DNA from: Flaveria trinervia
Taxonomy: Eukaryota > Streptophyta > Magnoliopsida > Asterales > Asteraceae
DNA length: 64,000 nucleotides
Direction: 5' to 3'
Assembly (NCBI GenBank): GCA_025506515.1
Contig: CM046443.1
Location: 24,618,724 to 24,682,723, forward strand
The notes under the pieces are model-generated. The model was not told the origin of the DNA, made no database searches, and saw only the letters and a program-made list of their open reading frames with translations. This document shows positions 7,130 to 18,458 of the stretch, piece by piece. The translations under genes and the position numbers were made by a program. How positions within the stretch are numbered: the stretch's first letter is position 1; each line of letters opens with the position of its first letter.

Positions 7130-9966
7130 TATGACTACTCCTTCTAATGATCCTCACAACACCGGTTCCTCAACCAAGCCTCCGATGCTGGTTAGGACTG
7201 AGTATAACATATGGCAACGAAGAATGCTCCATCACCTGTCTGTTAACAGTTTAGGTTGTTGGACATCTGTGGTACATGGTCCACATAAGCCTATGGTGAA
7301 CAATCCAGAAACCAACCAAATGGTTCCAAAAAAGAAGGAACAATACTCTGATGAGGATTGTAAACTGTTTGAGATAGATGCTAAAGCTCATGGAATTCTG
7401 GCCATGGCACTGCCTAATGAAATCTATTCTGGGCTTATGCATCATGAAACTACTCATGACCTCTGGAAGGCACTGAAAGAACAATTCGGTGGTACTGATG
7501 AGGTCTTAGCAAACAATAGGGAAATACTTGCCCAACAATATGAGACATTTTCTCATAGGAAGGGTGAGACTCTGACTCAACAGTTTGAGCGTTTTTCATG
7601 TTTGATCTCTGAGCTAAAAATGGTCAAACATGAATACACTAATAGCCAGATGAACCACAGATTCCTCAGATCACTGCCTGAGAGATGGGACACATATACA
7701 ATTGTCCTACGCTCCAATGCAAATCTGGATAGCATATCTCTCACCCAACTTCATGGGAAACTGCTTACATTTGAAGAGAGATAGAGCAGAAAAGGAAACT
7801 GGCATCATCAGGCAAGCTCACTGAAGATTTGTACCAGGGAACACTGCCTTGGTCGATCATGAGTCAGAATATGCTGCAAGAGTCAGAAAGTATGATGATG
7901 GCATATAGATTTCTCTTCAAACAGTTCTGATCATGCATTTGTGAGTGTTGATAGTCAGTCAGCTGTAATAGTGACAATTTGTGCTTCATTATGGATGATT
8001 TGAAAGGTATAGCTGATGATGACTTAGAAAGATGGATATTCTGAGCCAAATGGCCTTGATTAATATCAGATCTCAAAAGTTCTACAAGAGAACTGGTAGG
8101 AAATTTCCAGGCTCTCTCTGGCAAAACAAATTTGGTTTTGACAAGAGTAAGTTGAGGTGTCACAAATGCCACAGGCTTGGGCACTTTGCAAGAGAGTGTA
8201 GATCATCTGGATCTAACTCCTCTGCACCCTTGTTACTTTTCCAAGTAATATTCAAAAAAACAGAGGGCAACATCCTGCTAGTTCTGGTCATCAATCACAA
8301 CCTCTATCTCCTGCATATTTTGTCCCTCAGGGTCCAATGCCATATTCATATCCCTGCTATTACATGCCACAAACCAGTCAAGTTCAAGTACCCATTGCTC
8401 AACAACCACCTGCTCTTCCTGAGCCTCAACCTTCCCATCTCATCAACAATCTCAACCTCCTCACACAGCTTTTTCACCCAAGAGTTGTTGACTGGAGCAG
8501 TTTACGAGATGATATGTCTGGTCATGAACAACTGTTTTCTGGTGCTGGTCAACATGGTGGTGACAATCCTTTTGGAAATCTTGCTCTTATGGCTCTGGAG
8601 TCTGCTGATACTTCATCCTCTAATGCTTCCACACCACAGGTATCACAGGTATCCTCTGGGGCCAAAGCCAAGTTATATTCTGAAACACATGCATAGCCAC
8701 ATTTGCATCTATTAGAGAAGCTAATGTAGCTTTAATTAACAAGAACATTGAGCTAGAACAAATAATATCCAAAAGAAAAGCTGATTGAGTGTGTGCTTAA
8801 TGATAAGAATGATGAGATTTACAAACTCAAATGCCAAATCACTGATAATAAGGCTAGGGAAGAGGTACTTCTAGAGAAGTACAGAGACCTCAAAGAAACA
8901 CTTGCAACTACCCAGGTAGAGTGTGATCGATGGGTACATTCCTGCAAGGGTTTTGAAATGCTTCTCAATAACAGTCTGCTTCAATGTTAAGTTTGGCATT
9001 GGTTATAATCACACTGCTCCTCCTACAGATTTTACTTCCAGAGCAGAGGTAGAATCTGATGGAGGAAGCAATAACCAATCCTTTTCATCATGTGATCTAC
9101 TATCTGATACAACACCATCAGAGGTTGATGTCAGCATTAATTCCTCCCAAAACCTATCAGCTGATGTTGATGGTTCAAATGCTAACACTCACATGATCAA
9201 AAAGTTGATCACTCCAGGTGGTATTTCAAAAAGTACTGAAAGTACTAAAGAGCAAGTCATAACACCTAGAGAACAAACCCAAACTACTGCATGTACTAAA
9301 GGGTAGAAAACTGCCAGTAGAAAGGGTGGGAAAACTACTGAAGAAGATATCAAGAAAGCATGTACTGCAAGGAAGAAAACTGCTAGTACTGATCGCAAAC
9401 TGCTGAAGAATAAGTCTTCAGTAGTTTCATCTTCTTCAGCAGATGATCAACTTAAGATGAAGAAAAAGCCATGTGAAATATGTGGCTTATTCAATCATCT
9501 TACTGATGATTGCTGGTATAAAAGGGCTCCAAACTCAAACCAATGAGAACATTAAAAAGAAAATGGATAAAATGAAAACTGAGTTTGAAACCAAGTTTGT
9601 ACCACAACATCAAAAACCTGTAACCCCAAAATCCAAAAAGAAGGGGTTAATCAGGCAACAGCTGAGGTTGCTCAAAGGAAGATGGTACAACACAGGAATC
9701 CATCACTTTCAAGCACTAATGTGTCTGATGAGCTGAAGGCTTTATCACAAAATCAGACATAACTTGTTATGATGGTTCAATTTATTGGGGAGAGTTAACC
9801 AATTAGATGCTTCTGTGCTGATACCACAGAGAAGAAAATCCATGCCAAAGGATTCTTCTTCTTCACCATCTCTCAAGCTGTTATTCATAGAAAATCTGTT
9901 AGTTTACCATCTGTTGATGTGAACAGACCCAAAACCAAAAAGGTTTGGGTCTCAAAAACTAACTAA
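7130..9966 (+). pseudogene. Gag of A, two zinc knuckles, frameshifted
   Basis: ATG at 7130 follows a 200-nt leader. The first 218 codons give a Copia Gag domain (RRMLHHLSVNSLGCW, then FEIDAKAHGILAMALP and LRSLPERWDTYTIVL). A one-base loss near 7775 relative to B shifts the frame. A first CCHC knuckle CHKCHRLGHFAREC lies at 8158-8199. A Gln/Pro/Ser-rich stretch with VDWSSLRDDMSG, a probable coiled coil (NDEIYKLKCQITDNKAREE, 8810 on) and a Ser/Thr-rich part follow. A second knuckle CEICGLFNHLTDDC lies at 9472-9513, and the frame ends VWVSKTN plus TAA at 9964. The product would have been particle structural protein of over 900 residues, unusually long for Copia. Several frameshifts and stops make this copy non-functional. 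Confidence 0.85.
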
Positions 9967-9976
9967 TTTATTATGA

Positions 9977-12900
9977 TTGCAGGGTTCTTCAGCATGCCAT
10001 AGTAGCATCTGGTATGTAGACAGTAGAGGATCTATGCATATGACAGGGAACAACTCTCTTCTTCATGATTACTCTCAAGGAAAGAAGGGGTTCGTTTCTT
10101 TTGGCAATGATGCTAAGGGTTACATCATTGGCAAAGGCTTTGTTTCCAATGGGGAAATAAGGTTTGATGATGTTAACCATGTGGAGAATCTCAAGTACAA
10201 TCTCTTGAGTGTCAGTCAAATGTGTGATAAAGGCCATGTTGCTCTTTTCACCAGTCAGAACTGCAGGATTCTGTCATCCAAAGTTCTGAGTTTGATTGAT
10301 AAGGTGTTGGATGATCACACTCTCCTGAGGGCCAACAGGACAGGAAGAGTGTATGCCTTAGATCTTTCCAAGAAAATAGATCTCAAAGGTCATCCTTGCC
10401 TATTTCCCAAAGCCTCTCCTCAGGAATCTAAACTGTGGCATGGAAGGCTGGGTCATGTTAATCTCAAAAACATGAATCAACTGATCCACAATAGTTTAAT
10501 GAGCGGTCTACCATTGAAGGAGTTCAGATGTGAAGACAACTGCACTGCTTGTTTGAAAGGAAAACAACACAAAGTCTCATTCCTCCTATTGAAGAACCTA
10601 AGTCCATTGCCTGGTTGCAATTACTACACATGGATATCTTTGGTCCTGTGAGAGTAATGAGTATGGCAAAGAAAAAATACTATCTGGTAATTGTGGATGA
10701 TTACTCCAGATTTGTATGGACTTTCTTCTTGCATTCAAAGGATGAGGCTGCTCAGACGATTATAAACTTTGTGTTATATGTTGAGAAGCAGTATTCCCTA
10801 TCTGTCAAGTGTATCAGAAATGATAATGGAACAGAATTCAGAAACCATACACTTGATGATTTTTATCTCTCAAAGGGAATCAAGAGGCAGTTTAGCATCC
10901 CAAGGACTCCAGAACAAAATGGAGTAGTTGAGAGAAAGAACAGGACCTTAATTGAAGCTGCAAGGTCCATGTTGGTTGACTCTGGTTTGCCACTGACCTT
11001 TTGGGCTGAAGCTGTTAACACAGCTTGCTATGTGCAGAATAGAGCCTTAGTAAATCAGAGGTTAATGAAGACTCCATATGAAGTTCTATATCATTTGGCT
11101 CCTCTAATTTCATTTTTCAGACCCTTTGGGTGTCCTTGTTTAATGAATCCTAAGGTGGATGCAGGGTATTTTGTTGGTTATTCATCTACTTGCAAGGCAT
11201 ATAGAGTCTTCAACTGTAGAACAAAGATAGTTGAAGAGACTCTGCATGTGAAGTTTAATGAATCTCCAAAGGACAAGATTCCACAAAACCCTGTGGAGTT
11301 ATTTGATTTGGACATACTACAATATGTTCCTTATCAACCTCCAGCTGTTGCAGATCATGTGGATAAATCATCTTCTGCAGCATGTCTTCCACCTGGTGGT
11401 ACTGAAGATGATGATGATATCAGTACTCACCTTTTCAAGTTTAGTGACCTACTGCCTGTGTCTACTACACTTGATGTTCCTGTAGCTTCAGTAGCTCCAT
11501 CCACAACAAATGCTAATGAGATTTCTGATTCCTCTACATCATTTGACTTGCCACCTAATACTTGGTTTCAAGATTTGGATCAACATCTGCTGCTGCTGAG
11601 CCTGCTACAAACCTTGCACTGATCTCAGTGTATCAAGAGCTGAAGAATCATCCCATGTCTCAAATCATTGGTGATATCAATGCTGGTGTCTCAACCAGAG
11701 GTCAATTGTCTAACTTCTGCTTCTATGCTCTTTTCATCAGTCAGCTAGAGCCAAAGAACTATCATGTTGCTTTGAGAGACAATGGATGGGTTGAAGCCAT
11801 GCAGCTTGAGCTACTTCAGTTCAAAAAGCAACAAGTGTGGGAACTGGTTCCTCTACCCCCAGGTAAGTGTGCAATAGGCACTAAATGGGTGTTTAGGAAT
11901 AAAACTGATGAAAATGGGCTTATTGTCAAGAACAAGGCTAGACTGGTTGTACAAGGGTTTTCTCAGAAGAAGGTATTGATTATGATGAAACCTTTGCCCC
12001 TGTAGCCAGACTAGAGGCAATTAGATTGTTCTTAGCCTATGCTGCATTCCACAATCTTAAAGTTTTTCAAATGGATGTTAAAAGTGCTTTTTTATATGGT
12101 AAAATAAAAGAAGAGGTTTATGTGTGTCAACCACCAGGTTTTGAGGATAATAAACATCCAGATTGGGTATACAAGCTTGATAAGGCTCTTTATGGGTTGA
12201 AACAAGCTCCTAGAGCCTGGTATGAGACATTATCAAATTTTCTTCTTCAAAATAATTTCATAGAAGGTGATAGAAAACATAAGCTATTTGTTCAAATTTA
12301 TGTTATGATATTATTTTTGCATCCTCTGATCCCCAGTTGTGTGATACTTTACCAATTAATGCAAAAGAAGTTTGAAATGAGTGCAATGGGAGAATTACAG
12401 TTCTTTCTAGGTTTCAAATCAAACAAAAGGCTGATGGGACTTTCATTCATCAGTCTAAATATAAAAAGATCTTTTGAATAAGTTTGATTTACAAAACTGT
12501 AAGCCCTGTTCTACTCCCATGTGCAACACCACACAACTGGATGCAGATCAGAAAGGTAAGCTGTTGATGAAACACTTTACAGATGTATGATTGGGTCCTT
12601 GATGTACTTAACAGCTTCTAGACCAGATATCATGTTTGCAACTTGTGTTTGTGCTAGGTTTCAGGCTGCTCCTAAAGTCTCATTTGATTGCAGTCAAGCG
12701 GATCTTTAGATATCTGCAAGGTACACAATCTCTAGGTTTATGGTATTCCACTAGACACTCTTGCAAATTAGTTGCTTTTTCTGATAGTGACTATGCAGGG
12801 TGTAAGTTAACCAGAAAGTCAACTTTTGGTGGATGTCAATTCCTAGGCAACTGTTTGATTTTTGGCAGAGTAAGAAAAAACATCTGTTGCTACATCCACT

Positions 12901-13232
12901 ACTGAAGTAGAGTACATTGCTGCTGCAAGCTTGTACTTCTCAGGTACTCTAGCTTCAGAACCAACTTTTGGATTATGGCATTAGACTAGACTAAGACTCC
13001 ATTATAATGGACAGTGCTTCAGCTCTTTGCATTGTCAAGAATCCTGTCCAGCACTCTAGGACCAAACATATATAGATCAGACATCATTTTATTTGGGACT
13101 GTTTTGAAAAATCTGATTGATCCAAAGTTTGTGCCTAGTGCTGATGAGCTTGCAGATATTTTTACTAAGCCTTTGGATAGTTCAACTTTCCAAAACCTAG
13201 TGTTAAGGCTTGGTATGCTACAGCTAGAATAA
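9977..13232 (+). pseudogene. Pol of A: protease, integrase, RT, RNase H; broken
   Basis: Domains in Copia order. Protease at about 10010 reads WYVDSRGSMHM, with Arg in place of the catalytic-loop Gly that B keeps (DSGGS). The pre-integrase zinc region has LWHGRLGHVN and CTACLKGK near 10430-10560. The integrase core keeps D (HMDIFGP), D (NDNGTEF) and E (NGVVERKNRT). RT runs from about 11640 (GTKWVFRNKTDENG, QMDVKSAFLYGK, ALYGLKQAPRAWY). Its YVDD box near 12300 is destroyed by a one-base deletion, and another frameshift falls near 11970. RNase H spans 12636-13232 (AFSDSDYAGC, ADELADIFTKPLD), ending LGMLQLE and TAA. The reading frame changes at least five times. Confidence 0.88.
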
Positions 13233-13954
13233 GTGACAACTACTGATGATCTCAGTAACAAGTACTGATGATCATTAGTAAACGTCACAAATAAGTACTG
13301 ATTCTGTTACAACTACTATTGTTAGTAAAAACAGATAAGTACTGTGTCCTATGAACAACTGAAAACAGCCAAAAAGACTGATGAGTAAGTGTTGAGGATA
13401 GTATGAAACAACTGAAAGCTAAGAATTGACGACAACTATTGACGGGAATTTTCTCTTCAGTTGTTTCTACAACTGCTGTTTCATCTTAAAACAACTAAAG
13501 CAAAACCAATGTCTTCAGTAGTTTCACAACTACTGATGACTAACACCAAGTCTTCAGTCGTTTACAACAACTGATGACAAAACCATGTCTTCAGTAGTTT
13601 CACAACTACTGATGACTAATACCAAGTCATCAACTGTTTACAACAACTGATGACAAAACCATGTCTTCAGTAGTTTCATAACTACTGATGACTAACACCA
13701 AGTTCTCAGTTGTTTCCAACATCTGAAGCCAAAATCATGGTTTTTCAGTAGTTTTATAACTACTGATGCCTAAAACCAAGACTTCAGTTGTTTCAACCTC
13801 TGAAGGTTAATACCACGTCATCAATCGTTAAAACTACTGATGACTAACACCAACCCTTCAGTTGCTTCATAACCCTTACTTTAAATACCTAATCCTACAG
13901 AGCTTCATCATCTCAAACCTAACGTTCAAAAACTGAGAACCTTCTCTCACATCA
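13233..13954 (+). repeat. Spacer between pol and ORF3 with a 76-bp tandem hairpin array
   Basis: No coding signal. From 13511 a 76-bp unit repeats at 13511, 13587, 13663 and about 13739. Each unit contains CAGTAGTTTCACAACTACTG, an 8-bp stem with a 4-nt loop, and a second weaker CAGT(C/T)GTT...AACAACTG pair. B has a degenerate version at 58640-58760. The array ends about 100 bp before the ORF3 ATG. Confidence 0.82.
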
Positions 13955-16900
13955 ATGGCGAACATGCAGCTTAAACCACGCCACAACTGTGTTGCCTACC
14001 TTACCAAATCACCTTTCTGGACGCAGTTTGATACTACTATTGATCTAATGGTCCATTCTACATACAAAATGGCCTTCCTTATCAATCCTACCATTTATGC
14101 CGAATCCCTAACATAGTTCTGGACGAACGTCACCCTTACCACTGGGGAGAATGACACCGAGTCTCTCCAGTCGTTCGTCAACTCCCGAAAGGTGGTCATC
14201 ACTCCAGCAATCCTTCGCCAAACCCTACACCTGGATGATGCCACCTTCCCGCTAGATATTCAAAGGGCATCACTGATCTATCCTTTGCCCAACATGGATA
14301 CCAGGGTAACCTCAGCGCTTCTACCATCTTAAAGAGGCATTTCCATGACGTAGAACGCCTTATTTTTCATATGGTGAATGTCTACCTAGCCCCTAAGGCT
14401 TCGTCTTGGGATCAAATTCTACCAAGTGGCAGCAGGTATTTTTCTCTATCCTTGAGCAACAAAACTTAAATTTTTCTGAAATATTATTTCTTGAACTTAA
14501 GGATATGGTCTCTAAACCTATTGCTAACCGATGGATATTATATCCATGGTTCATAATGGCCATAATAGAGAACCAGCTGAAAGCTGAGGGACTTGTTGGC
14601 CTTGGAGTCCTTACCATGGTTGTATTGCCTGAAGTATACTCCAGCACAACTCAGACCAGTCACTCAAACAGGCTGCCAAGCTACGAAACCCACGCAACTG
14701 GAACCCACAACCACCCTCCAAATCCAAAGTCCCCACCAAACCCAACACAAGAAACCCAAAAAGGCTGCTCAGGGAAATGAGTCCCCTGAGGATGCCCCTG
14801 CACCACAAACGCAGGATATATCTACTGGTCATAACCTCCAAATTCCCCACCCTCACCGCTCAGGTTTCCTCTCAACAGGAGCCTGTAGCAACCACATACG
14901 GGGCACCTATACATCTGGAACCTTCCTCATTTGAGGAGGTTACCATTGAAACGCACCACTCTCCCCGGTGCATACTGCCTTCACACCATCTCCACTGCAA
15001 CCGCCCCCCAAAGTCCTACCATAATAGTTGCAAAAGTGCTGACTCAGTTGCATTCCTCACCCCCTCCCCAGATACCAATCAAAACTGGGATAGCCTCAAC
15101 CATTGAAGGGGAGGACCAACATGCTTCTGATAACCCACAGCACAGGGGTTACCATGTTCAATCTCCAAGTGTAGAAAAGGAGATTCGAACTTCTGGTGAG
15201 GCTGCCACTTCTCCTGCTTCAGCAAATGATCAGGAAGAAGTTGGTACTATCCATAAGACCTCACCAGAGGCAACTACCGATGAAGGACATAAGCCTGAGG
15301 TAGGAAGTCCCCAGTACCAAGAACAAGGGGCACATGCTACTACTGATCTACACTCAGAGCATGTACATCTTGATTCAATCAGGAGGTCAGGTGATTTATC
15401 ATAGAATGATGATGACCTGGGCTTTTCCTACGATGTTCTAGCCCACAATACCATCCTAGAGAATGAGGTGCGTAGTCTCAAACAGCTGCTTACCAACATG
15501 TCTCAGGATCAAAGACCATCTACCCCACAAACCCCACAGATGGCACCTTCAGTTGAAGGTTTACCAAACACTAAGCCTACACACATAACTGAGCCACCAG
15601 CCTCTGCTTTCGGCACCATCTCTCAGGGACAGAACCTGTCTGAGCAGATGGTTGCTATCTTTCAAAACTCCTTACCTCTCATCACTCCCATCATCACTGA
15701 CATAGTGCATAAAGCCATTGATGAGAGGATTCCCTCAAATCTACAAACCCTTATTGATGATGCTGTTCATAAATCTCTTTCTGCCTTCTAAACCCCTGAT
15801 TCCAATGCAACTAAAAAAGGGGAGATTGCAAAGTCAAAGGCAGTGAAAGACAAGAAAAGAAAGAGAGTTGATGCTGAGAAAGAGCCTGAAACAGAGAAAC
15901 AGACTGAGAAAGAAAGGAGGTTGAGAAAGAACTGATCTCAGAGCAGTTAATTACATATAAAAGAAAGAAAAGTGCCGAGTCAGGAGCTGATGAAGAGAAA
16001 TCATTAGAAGACCTTGTTAAAGATGCTGATGAAGCTCATAGCAGATCAATGGATACAATTATAGAGATCAGCTATTTAGACATGGTCATGACATAACCAC
16101 ATTAGACTCTGAGATCAGAAGGCTGGAAATAGAGGAGATACAATCAAGATGGGCCGTTATAGTGTGATGGAAAGGGAGAGATTGGAAATCATGATCTGGT
16201 TTATAGCTAAATATCTTGGAAGATCATTGATTGAAATCAAGTCATGGTCCAGGGACAGCATCTTGGCAATAACCACCAAGATCTGTTCGTCTGAAGTATA
16301 TACCAAAGGGCTGGTCATTGAAGCTTTGAATGAAGCTGGTGCTGGGAGCAAGACTGAACTGGTCAAACAATCCAAAGCCTCACTTACATCTAAAGTGCTA
16401 GAACAACCTGTCAACATTCCCACACCAAACCACCACAACCACAACCCACTAAACAATTCCCTTACCCACAAAACCAATAGCCGATGATGTACCCCAGAAG
16501 AGGAATAGAAGGGTACTGAGGCTAGAAGAAGAAGAAGAAGATAATGATGAAGATGAAGATAGGCTGCCAATCTCAGCTGTTATACAGTTGCCTAAGGCCA
16601 TAAGTCACCCTCCAACAATTACTCCTGAATCTCAAAGACAAATTGTGAAAGTGAAGTTAGAAGAAGAAGAGCTTCACAAACAACATGATGAGGAATTGTT
16701 GAGAAGAGTAGACAAAGCATATGCTGCCACATCTTCAATCATCAACATGAAGAAACATGCTCAGAGATTATACACTCTCAGACACACATTTCAATATCAA
16801 AAAGAGAGAGTGAGGATTTGGCCTGATCCCAGGGTGTCTCATAGGATTCAAAAGAAAAATATTCCACAGAGATACATTGGCCAAGTAAAGAAGATTATAG

Positions 16901-17280
16901 ATGAAGTGATCTCTCTGGCCTTTGTAGTATCACCTTGGGAGATCCTAGATGACTTCAAGAAAGCCTATAAAGCTAAACTGACCCCACAAAAGATGCTCGA
17001 GAATAAAGTGGTGAAAAAGGGGTTAGTGTATAGGAGGCTTGAGGAAGTTAGAAAGAATGAGCTCCAGTTGTTCTTAGAGGGTATTCACCCAGATGAATTC
17101 ACATATAGAATCATAACAACTGTGGAGCTAAAAAATAGGAAGCAGGTCAAATACCTATCTGAGTACTATGGGCCTGAATCACTCTTTGAAGGAGAAGCTG
17201 AAGAGCTTACCATGGAGGAACAAGTAACCTTCATTGAGGCCTATACAAGGGAGTCTTACAGACTCATATTTGGGAAGTAG
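13955..17280 (+). pseudogene. ORF3 of A: extra coding region after pol (function unknown)
   Basis: Begins ATG at 13955 with MANMQLKPRHNCVAYLTKS, matched by MATMQIKPRHNCVAYFTKS in B. Three parts can be seen. An N-terminal domain (about 13955-14640) includes VVITPAILRQTLHLDDATF, SSWDQ and PIANRWILYPWFIM. A Pro/Ser/Thr-rich middle (14640-15790) has blocks NDDDLGFSYDVLAHN and GTISQGQNLSEQMVAIFQ. A Lys/Glu-rich part with KDKKRKRVDAEKE near 15850 leads to a helical C-terminus. A stop near 14113 and later frameshifts break it. SIRE1 of soybean has an envelope-like ORF at this place, but I see no signal peptide or convincing membrane anchor. One long protein of about 1,100 residues is the simplest reading; two proteins are possible. 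Confidence 0.65.
16588..17280 (+). CDS. Open C-terminal part of ORF3 in A
   Basis: 231 codons open from 16588 to a TAG at 17278. The region is rich in Lys, Glu and Arg and predicted helical: VKVKLEEEELHKQHDEELL, HAQRLYTLRHTFQYQKERV, PQRYIGQVKKIIDEVI, FVVSPWEILDDFKKAYK, and the end TRESYRLIFGK. B retains the same blocks (61578-61856 and RESYRLIIGK ending at 62136), but broken. Probably not an independent gene: the homology continues upstream across a frameshift at about 16485. That it stays open while every other frame of A is broken is notable. Function unknown. Confidence 0.55.
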   Translation: MPKAISHPPTITPESQRQIVKVKLEEEELHKQHDEELLRRVDKAYAATSSIINMKKHAQRLYTLRHTFQYQKERVRIWPDPRVSHRIQKKNIPQRYIGQVKKIIDEVISLAFVVSPWEILDDFKKAYKAKLTPQKMLENKVVKKGLVYRRLEEVRKNELQLFLEGIHPDEFTYRIITTVELKNRKQVKYLSEYYGPESLFEGEAEELTMEEQVTFIEAYTRESYRLIFGK

Positions 17281-17498
17281 ATCTCATGGATGGGGTAACA
17301 GCTCTGTGTCTAGTTCCCTAAGACAGAATTCCCATCCATCCTTTGCCAAACAGATCATTGAGACTTCTTCCCAGGCCTGTACTTACAAGGTCACTTCGGA
17401 GCTGATCTAGAAGACAAAAAGACCAATCTTTCTGCCATAATAAGTGGGACATCTTTAATAAGCTTAAAGGTTTTGGCTGCATTGGTTCAGGGGGAGTT
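17281..17498 (+). other. 3' untranslated tail and polypurine tract of A
   Basis: Noncoding tail after the ORF3 stop, conserved in B (62137-62338), ending in the polypurine tract TTCAGGGGGAGTT (17487-17498) just before the LTR. It primes plus-strand DNA. CATTGGTTC at 17480-17488 pairs with GAACCAATG at 17512-17520 within the LTR, placing the tract and LTR start in a potential hairpin loop. Confidence 0.85.
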
Positions 17499-18261
17499 TG
17501 TTGGACCAAAAGAACCAATGAGCAAGATCAGAAAAACCTTTAAGTCCCACAAGACATCACAACAACTGCTGAAGACTTGATCAACAGCTGAAGACTAAAG
17601 TACCGAAGACTTCAACTGCTGAAGACCAAAGTCTGAAGATCAACTGTTGAAGACCAAAGTCTGAAGATCAACAACTGAAGACTAAAGTACTAAAGATCAA
17701 CAGCTAAAGTACAAAGACTGAACACACCATCTGATGACAATACTGAGGTTCAAGAAGTCCAAGTACTAAGCTTTTAGAGTTTGACACAACAACTGAAGAA
17801 GAATTCTTCAGTTGTTATGATGGTTTCCTTTCAGTAGTTTTATTTTCTATTTCAGTACTTGTAAAACGACTGAAGAGCATGTTCGTCAGTCGTTGTTGTT
17901 TCAGTAGTTGTAGTGATAGTTAACACTTGGTCTTTTTGTTAGAAGATGTCAGCTGTTTGACATCTTCAGCAGTTGTGTTAACTTTCAGTAGTTAAATAAC
18001 AGTTAGATGTCACTGCCAAGTGACATCAGCTAACGTCAGCTTTCCTTATAAAAGGAAAGATGACCTAATTGTAACTGTGTGATAAGCCGAGCCAAAGCGT
18101 GTATTGAATGAATATATTCCTTTTGGCAGAATTTCTCTCTCTATAACAAACACTGTTTCATTGATAAATTTCATGTGTTCTTGTTTAAATTTGTTAATTT
18201 GTGTGCTCATTCCGCTGCAAATCCAATCTAATTTATCAAACTAGATACCGTGATCCTAACA
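17499..18261 (+). repeat. 3' LTR of A
   Basis: TGTTGGACC...CCTAACA, 763 bp, aligned throughout with 6120-6923. It keeps the U3 hairpin (17788-17816) and the TATA box (about 18045-18055). After the end comes ATTGT, then the resumed D LTR. Confidence 0.92.
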
Positions 18262-18266
18262 ATTGT

Positions 18267-18458
18267 TCAATCTCATATGCAACTTATTTAGAAAAACCAT
18301 TTTTTCTAAATTGGTGTATTTATTTAATTGTATGATCATATAATCAATTAAATAATATTTGTTATTTGCTAAGCTTGTTATTGAGTATGGCCCGACTTGG
18401 ATCATAACGTACTAACCACATCAATGTTCTATGTGTCTTGGGCATGAAGAATCCAACA
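18267..18458 (-). repeat. 3' LTR of D, right part
   Basis: Continues the D LTR interrupted at 6119 (TCAATCTCATATGCAAC onward), matching 25197-25387 of the other copy, and ends CCAACA at 18458. Confidence 0.9.

Larger units (their letters stand above)
6120..18261 (+). mobile_element. A: long SIRE-like Ty1/Copia element with an extra ORF3
   Basis: A 12.1-kb element with 804-bp and 763-bp LTRs (TGTTGGACC...CCTAACA), a primer site, a large gag with two zinc knuckles, Copia-order pol, a hairpin-repeat spacer, a 3.3-kb third coding region and a polypurine tract. Flanking 5-mers are GTTGT (6115-6119) and ATTGT (18262-18266), one mutation apart. It is more than twice the usual Copia length. Size, the extra region after pol and the GGGGGAGTT tract fit the SIRE/Maximus clade. 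All frames except the end of ORF3 are broken. Element B at 51130-63109 is a second copy of the same family. Confidence 0.92.

Noticed and set aside
13955..17280. Calling ORF3 an envelope gene
   Set aside because: Position alone suggests it. No signal peptide, cleavage site or clear membrane anchor was seen, and basic clusters argue for another role.
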